Positions 58,984 through 64,000 of a stretch of DNA of 64,000 nucleotides are shown piece by piece. Source of the stretch: Rhododendron vialii (lineage: Eukaryota; Streptophyta; Magnoliopsida; Ericales; Ericaceae). Every line of letters starts with the position of its first letter. Position 1 is the first letter of the stretch. The DNA lies in assembly GCF_030253575.1 (NCBI RefSeq), contig NC_080564.1:7360501-7424500 (forward strand), written 5' to 3'. The notes under the pieces are model-generated. The model had not been told where the DNA came from, did no database searches, and saw nothing but the letters and a program-made list of their open reading frames with translations. The position numbers and the translations under genes were made by a program.

Positions 58984-60860
58984 TGTCACACCCCATCCCG
59001 AAAAACATCACGATAAATAATTTCCCAAATGGGATGGACACACGCCTGGCTCTGTCCAAACAGTAAATAAAAACACCAGCCAGGTGTTCAACACATAAAA
59101 AACTTAATTTGCATATATACGGAAAATAACTGCCATTCAAGACATGCCCACATATACAAGCTCCAAAAATAGGCATATATCCAAAAGAGTCAAAAAGCTA
59201 GACTACTATATCAACAACTCCTGTCTAGACTCTGCGGTGGACCTACGTGCCGACACGCACTTGAAAAGAAAACATTGTGGGGGTTTGAGCTATCAATATG
59301 CTTAGTGAATGCTCTTATCCATAATAAGAGAAGCAATATGATAAGTGTTTAAGAATGAATTAAGCGACAATATTGAGCTCAGCAAATAACTTTCCACTTC
59401 TTTTATCAACACATATAAATATATAGGCCCTTGGCCATGCCGCCATGGCTATCTCAGCACCAACATAGTACTCATAACGCCACTAAGGAAAGAATCATAA
59501 TCACGCCACTAAGGTAATATACTTTCCGCCACTAAGGCAATACTTGTCACACCACTACGGCAATATCATTCGCGCCACTAAGACTATAATACTCGCAACG
59601 CCACTACTAAGGCCATATTCTTAACGCCACTAAGGCTATATAACAATTAAGTTCAAGTCAAACATGATTATCACCATTTACCATTTTTCACAAGCTATAC
59701 ACATTACCATAATCTTCTGTACAAACAGATAAGTACACCCACCTCGAGGCCCATCAAAAAGGTACCAACATGAGTTCACTCCCTACGTGGAGTCGCAGTG
59801 CTCGTCGCCGCCTCCGAACTTGGCGTGCAACACATAAATCAACACATATGAGTATTATTATAAAGATACTCATAAAAATGAATGAATTGCAACAATTACT
59901 CTAGTGCCATATTCTTTTTAGGCTAACCACATAATAAAATTCAGCACATCGGACCACATAAGAGTGTCAATTTCATAATCAAAAAGTTACCCGATTAGAC
60001 GAATAGCAACTGGAGTGTAACTTACTTTCTTAGACTCGTCTAGTCCACACATGATAAAATTCTCTTTTGGCAACCATAAGAGAACCATGTTCTTAGTTCC
60101 ACGCACCAAGCCCAGTTTCCTTCCTTGAAGGACTACATGGTCCAAATTTCACAAATTGCCACTGGAATCCAAAAGCACAACATCTGGTTCAGTCAGATTC
60201 GGCATCTAACCCTTATTTTCGGCAACTATAATCCCAGTTCAACACTTGGAAATTATTTTAGACATTTCGGCTCACATCCTAACAGATTACAATGAAATTC
60301 AACACTTACAAATTCATTTACAGCAGCTATGGAGATAATTTCCAGTATTTAGCTCACAATTCCTGCACCTAACCACCTGTGTTTGAGTTCTTTTAAGTAT
60401 ACAAGTTTTCCTTTATTAAAGTCCTACTCAAACCCTAGAGTTAATCAGAGAGAGAAAGAGAACGTAAACAAATCACAAAACCCCCCAAAACAAGAAGACA
60501 ATTAAGAGTACTTTCCACTAACCTAATTCCTTTTTCTTTTTCTTTTTTTTCTTCTCTTTTCCCTCCTTTCCGTTTGCTTCTTTGTTTGATTCTTTTTTTT
60601 TTTGGTTTTCTCTCTCTTCACGCACCCATGCATATCTTTTTTTTGAAGCCCAAGTCATCATATAACTTAGTGAGAGAGAGCCCAATTGCATTACAAAAAC
60701 AATAGCTACGAAAAATAAAAAGAGAGAAGCCCAATTCATCTTATATTTCATATAACTTACTGAATAAGAATTAGAAAACAGAAAAGTAAAAATAATTAAA
60801 ATATAGGTCCCTCCCCCTTCCTGAATACCCCCTTCCTGAATACTGGAAGAGGATAAAAAA
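58984..60860. mobile_element. Putative LTR-like repeat beginning tgtcacacccc
   Basis: The start tgtcacaccccatcccg is typical of some plant LTRs, and the next 1.8 kb has no gene. It includes a 7-copy tandem array (59477-59642) and a GC-richer part near 59750-59835. No matching right end or duplication was found, so the extent and class are uncertain; it may instead be several pieces. Confidence 0.3.
59477..59642. repeat. Seven-copy tandem repeat, period 23-26 bp
   Basis: The core cgccactaaggcaatat recurs with starts at about 59477, 59503, 59526, 59550, 59573, 59598 and 59624. Copies differ at a few positions (caccactacgg in the fourth) and in spacer length. The array is not in an open frame. 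Confidence 0.9.
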
Positions 60861-60872
60861 AGTTTGTGCAAC

Positions 60873-62591
60873 TTAAAGACACCGTGATGATGCGTCCCTT
60901 GCCCTTGTGGCACAGATCCACTGCCTCGGGGTCTCAAGATCATCGCCTATAACAATCGGTACATGCCAACTGCCTTGCTCCGATTCCTGAATGACAATTG
61001 AATAAGGTGGAGGCATGCGGAGTTCAGGCCTGCCGTTTGAAGTTGCCAATCGAACCTGATGTTTCTCTTTCCATCTCGGGAAGAAATTAGTCACCAAGAG
61101 TTGAAACAAGTGATCCCTCATCTCATCATTTGTCACCAGCAAACAGTTACAACTAACAGCCGCAAATAACCAGTACCAATCATCATTTGAACCTCGAGGA
61201 GTAGCATAGAGCGCGCCAGACTTATTCCAGCTCTCTAGCAGCTTCTTATTCTTATCATACTGGGCTGGACCACCAGTAACACGGCTTTTATGCAGCACTA
61301 CGAGTGGTAGTCTCTTTGACGGGCTCATTCGCTGCAACTGTCGTACAATAGAAATAAGCTGGAAAAAGTTGAAATCGTGTTGATTGACAAGCCCCACATT
61401 TGCACCATCTACAACTGCATCAAATGGACCATGCTGCTGAAGCCACTCCTGAAACCGCAAAAAATCACCTTTGACCTCTCTTTGGCAAGCCAGACTGGTC
61501 AATGAAGTAGCAAAGTTTTCAGCCTCTTTAGGATCAATATCAATGCAAACAAGCTTCTCCCCACAAGATTGGCAAACCCCCTTTTCATCCATGTGTGTCC
61601 TTGTAACTCTCCAATTCCCACTCCCCAACCACCCTTGCCCATGCCACCCCCCTCCCCCCTTTACAACCCCATCTCTCACCTTTTTCACATCCCAACTCAC
61701 CCCCCCAACCTTGACAGCCCTCTCTGACGTGAACCAATCCTCCACTACCCTAGCAGTCTCTTCCGCAACCTGCCTCACTGCTGCTCGCAAACGATGCATC
61801 AATTCATAAACCCTATCATCCCTCTTAGCTTCAACACTGACCTTCAAAAGAGCCAGAAGCTCAGACTCTTCGGCCAAAACCCCGCATTCCCTCATATGGG
61901 CATCAACCTCATAAGCCTTATCACCCATACCCTTGCTACAAAAACCAAACAACGCGGGCTCATACGACCTCAATTTCGGCATCATACCACAACCCTTCAT
62001 CTTCTTCACCAAATCAAAAGCCATTTCTGGGTCCTCCTTGGCCAATGCCAGCCTCGCCAAACTCGTGAACGTAGCCTCGTTCGGAGCAACCTTGTGAATA
62101 CCCATTTGCTTAAATATCTCAAAACCCCTCTCTAAACCCAACTTCACCAAATCCTTATCCAATTTCTCACTCACGTTGTCATTTCCATTATAAGAAGAGC
62201 ATAAATATAGCAATACATTGTAATGGTGTTGGGACAGAGGAATACCATTGGCCCGAGCGACATCATATAGCCGGAGGGCTTCGGCAAGGTCCCCGTTCTT
62301 CGAGCAGGTGTCCAACTTCCCTCTAAGTTTGCCCTCGGGGGAATCATAGCGGGCTTTCTTTGACGACTTGCTCGAAAAAGGCTCGCGAATAAGGGCAGCG
62401 GTGGCGGTGATTAACAGGTGGGTCGGTTTGTTCATAGAGAAACGTTTGTTGAAACAGCTAGTTCTAGCATTTATGGGGTTCAGGAGGTGGTAACAGTGGT
62501 GGAAAAGTGAAGGGCGGAAGCGGGTAGTGGAGTGTACGAAGAGGATTGGGGTTTTGGCGAAGAAGGATACACAGCCAGCGCGCAACAGCAT
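60873..62591 (-). CDS. PRORP1: Proteinaceous RNase P, organellar PRORP1-like, single exon
   Basis: PRORP enzymes cut the 5' leader from precursor tRNAs without an RNA subunit; PRORP1 acts in mitochondria and plastids. The uninterrupted frame encodes 572 residues. Residues 1-52 contain no Asp or Glu and many Arg, Ser, Phe and His, a good transit peptide. Pentatricopeptide-type helices occupy about 85-270 (DLAEALRLYDVARANGIPLS, GFEIFKQMGIHKVAPNEATF and others). The central zinc site has C340 and C343 (CQSC), completed by H543 and C560. The NYN metallonuclease domain shows D395 (VVDGANVGL), D470-D471 (GSNDDWYW) and D489 (VTNDEMRDH), with the same spacing as the catalytic aspartates of Arabidopsis PRORP1. 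GGGWHGQGWLGSGNW and SPSKRLPLVVLHKSRV also favour PRORP1 over PRORP2/3. The codon before the ATG at 62591 is GTG and is not the start. An internal ATG (62435, Met53) could give a form without transit peptide. Confidence 0.96.
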   Translation of the reverse strand: MLLRAGCVSFFAKTPILFVHSTTRFRPSLFHHCYHLLNPINARTSCFNKRFSMNKPTHLLITATAALIREPFSSKSSKKARYDSPEGKLRGKLDTCSKNGDLAEALRLYDVARANGIPLSQHHYNVLLYLCSSYNGNDNVSEKLDKDLVKLGLERGFEIFKQMGIHKVAPNEATFTSLARLALAKEDPEMAFDLVKKMKGCGMMPKLRSYEPALFGFCSKGMGDKAYEVDAHMRECGVLAEESELLALLKVSVEAKRDDRVYELMHRLRAAVRQVAEETARVVEDWFTSERAVKVGGVSWDVKKVRDGVVKGGGGWHGQGWLGSGNWRVTRTHMDEKGVCQSCGEKLVCIDIDPKEAENFATSLTSLACQREVKGDFLRFQEWLQQHGPFDAVVDGANVGLVNQHDFNFFQLISIVRQLQRMSPSKRLPLVVLHKSRVTGGPAQYDKNKKLLESWNKSGALYATPRGSNDDWYWLFAAVSCNCLLVTNDEMRDHLFQLLVTNFFPRWKEKHQVRLATSNGRPELRMPPPYSIVIQESEQGSWHVPIVIGDDLETPRQWICATRARDASSRCL

Positions 62592-62597
62592 CACTGG

Positions 62598-62604
62598 TTA
62601 TATA
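62598..62604 (-). promoter_or_regulatory. TATA-like box just upstream of the PRORP start
   Basis: On the minus strand tatataa ends 7 bases before the ATG at 62591. If it is used as a TATA box, transcription would start about 30 bases downstream, inside codons 5-10. It may also be chance. Confidence 0.35.
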
Positions 62605-63156
62605 GGCTTGTCTGTGCTTACAGTAGAATTGTTGGTTCAATGGAGGATTTTGCTTCAGAAGAAGAGAGGGATGAGAAAAGATAACAGAGAGAGAGAGAAG
62701 TATAGAGATAGAAACAGACACCTTGGTTTGGAAGGAAGAAAACTGAACGAGTTCTCTGAAACGGTGAGGTGAGATGCGAAGGCCACTGGAGACGGGCAAC
62801 CGATGACTTGCCTGTTATTTAGGTATTTAAATGCTTTAAGAATGTGTTCATTTTGAGTCTCAAAATCCAATTTCTTTCTCTACACATGGTCTGCCATAAG
62901 TTTTCTTTCAATTATTAATCTCATTGCTCTTTCTATATCTCTCAACTCATTACCTAAAAAACCTCTCTCAAAATCTAAACCAAACTAAATATTAGATTTT
63001 TGAACCTTAAAATTTTAAAATTTTCTTGTTCATAGTTCGACCCCCGCATTTATCAAATCCTCGTTCCGTCCCTAATCAAAATCAACATTGTTTGAATTTC
63101 AACTCAATCCTTTCTACGTTCATGTACTGTTATAAACAAACGCATAATCCAAGGAC

Positions 63157-63234
<78 letters not shown>

Positions 63235-64000
63235 GCCTTCGGATTACAAATCGAGTATTTTGCCAACCACATATAATTAAAAGGTCGTTCAAATCATTGA
63301 AATCCGTTTATATAAACTTCTAATGCTTTTCATGAACTCCCTCTGCCTGTTCATAAAAAAAAAAACTCCCCCAGTCCCATAAAGGATGTGCAAAATCTAA
63401 CCATTTTTGGTACACCGGATTGCGTGAGACCACCCCAGAGTCGCTGTCAAAATTAATCTCAATCGAATTTCGATAAAAGCTTTTTGGTCTTTGTGAATTC
63501 AAGAACCAAATATCGAATGAATTGGTCAAGCCCTTATTTATGTTCGGATTATATGCGTGAGACTCTGATGTGACTCCCACCCAATTCGGGGTACATTTTG
63601 TGTATCCAAATTGGTGTAGGCATAGTTTTCTTTTGTTCCGGTCCATAAAGCTAGCACCTGCCATCAAGACCCAAATCCGATTTATCAAGACGGGGCGCAA
63701 ATGACTCGCTGCAAAAGTCCAATCCGTTGGCCAAATCAAGACTACGATTCTAGCCCACTTCTTTTCTCTCTTTTTTTTAATTTTATGTGATAGGAAGTTA
63801 GGTTATCTGAGCTTAGCTAGGGTGTCGATAATGTTCCATTAGCGAACCGATCAAGACATCAACTCGAACCTAGGTAGTAAGTGTAGCTTCATGACCGTTG
63901 TGTTAATAAACTGTCCAAGTCAGCTCACTTCTATTAGGTGTATAATACCGTATCAATATTGATAATTAAGGTAAAGAAAAAGGGAACAAAATTGTTGACA
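62605..64000. other. Intergenic upstream of PRORP
   Basis: Holds a GA microsatellite and AT-rich DNA. CT-rich minus-strand sequence around 62650-62760 may be the real PRORP leader or promoter. The 139-codon minus-strand frame at 63320-63739 has no recognised domain and I do not call it. Confidence 0.4.
63162..63228. repeat. (GA)n microsatellite
   Basis: About 67 bases of GA dinucleotide repeat. Confidence 0.97.

Noticed and set aside
61471-62135. Plus-strand frames of 112-113 codons
   Set aside because: Antisense shadows of the PRORP coding sequence.
32705-62591. A functional tRNA-processing gene cluster (tRNA-Asp, TRM1, PRORP)
   Set aside because: Genes are far apart, unlinked by promoters, separated by an unrelated gene, and this tRNA lacks G26.
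63320-63739. 139-codon minus-strand frame near the window end
   Set aside because: No recognisable domain, no splice partners and ordinary base composition. It could be chance or debris.

Overview
The window is nuclear DNA from a flowering plant, almost certainly a eudicot. Every protein gene except one is split by GT-AG introns, intergenic DNA is AT-rich, (GA/CT)n microsatellites are frequent, and the gene set is plant-specific (COBRA-like, B12D, CYP85A, organellar PRORP). The species cannot be named from the sequence.

Six protein-coding genes and one tRNA gene are supported, about one gene per 9 kb. From left to right they are: a COBRA-like GPI-anchored wall protein (5478-8809, +); a B12D/MLRQ small mitochondrial protein (10854-12236, +); a CYP85A brassinosteroid C-6 oxidase (26667-29803, +, nine exons); tRNA-Asp(GUC) (32705-32776, -); TRM1, a tRNA guanine-26 dimethyltransferase (33719-43836, -, twelve exons); a DUF1295/steroid-5-alpha-reductase-like membrane protein (48522-54994, +, nine exons); and a one-exon organellar-type proteinaceous RNase P, PRORP1-like (60873-62591, -). 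All exon junctions were chained by hand. Each gives an open frame and a protein of the expected family length (451, 86, 476, 604, 292 and 572 residues).

The rest is transposon debris, densest at 12.2-26.5 kb, 30-33 kb, 44-47 kb and 57-60.5 kb. Several insertions can be delimited exactly by target-site duplications. They are two solo LTRs (612-825, TSD ctgtg; 30263-32282, TSD taatc), a 5'-truncated LINE inside TRM1 intron 9 (12-bp TSD), a compact LINE derivative (22176-23030, 15-bp TSD), a LINE tail (23527-23824) and a Mutator-type MITE upstream of TRM1 (10-bp TSD). Others include two Stowaway MITEs, a TRIM-like LTR with primer-binding site, Au-like SINEs, several long palindromic MITE families and a Copia gag relic.

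The genes do not form an operon-like unit. Two themes stand out. CYP85A makes the last step(s) of castasterone synthesis and has BZR-type motifs near its start, and COBRA-like proteins act in the wall expansion that brassinosteroids control. tRNA-Asp, TRM1 and PRORP all belong to tRNA biology, but this tRNA has U26 and so is not a TRM1 substrate, and their closeness looks accidental. I found no clearly new multi-gene system. The most unusual items are the 2-kb solo LTR carrying about ten copies of a palindromic ACTGGCGTRYGCCA motif, the TATA-like box only 7 nt upstream of the PRORP transit-peptide ATG, and the very long hairpin MITEs.
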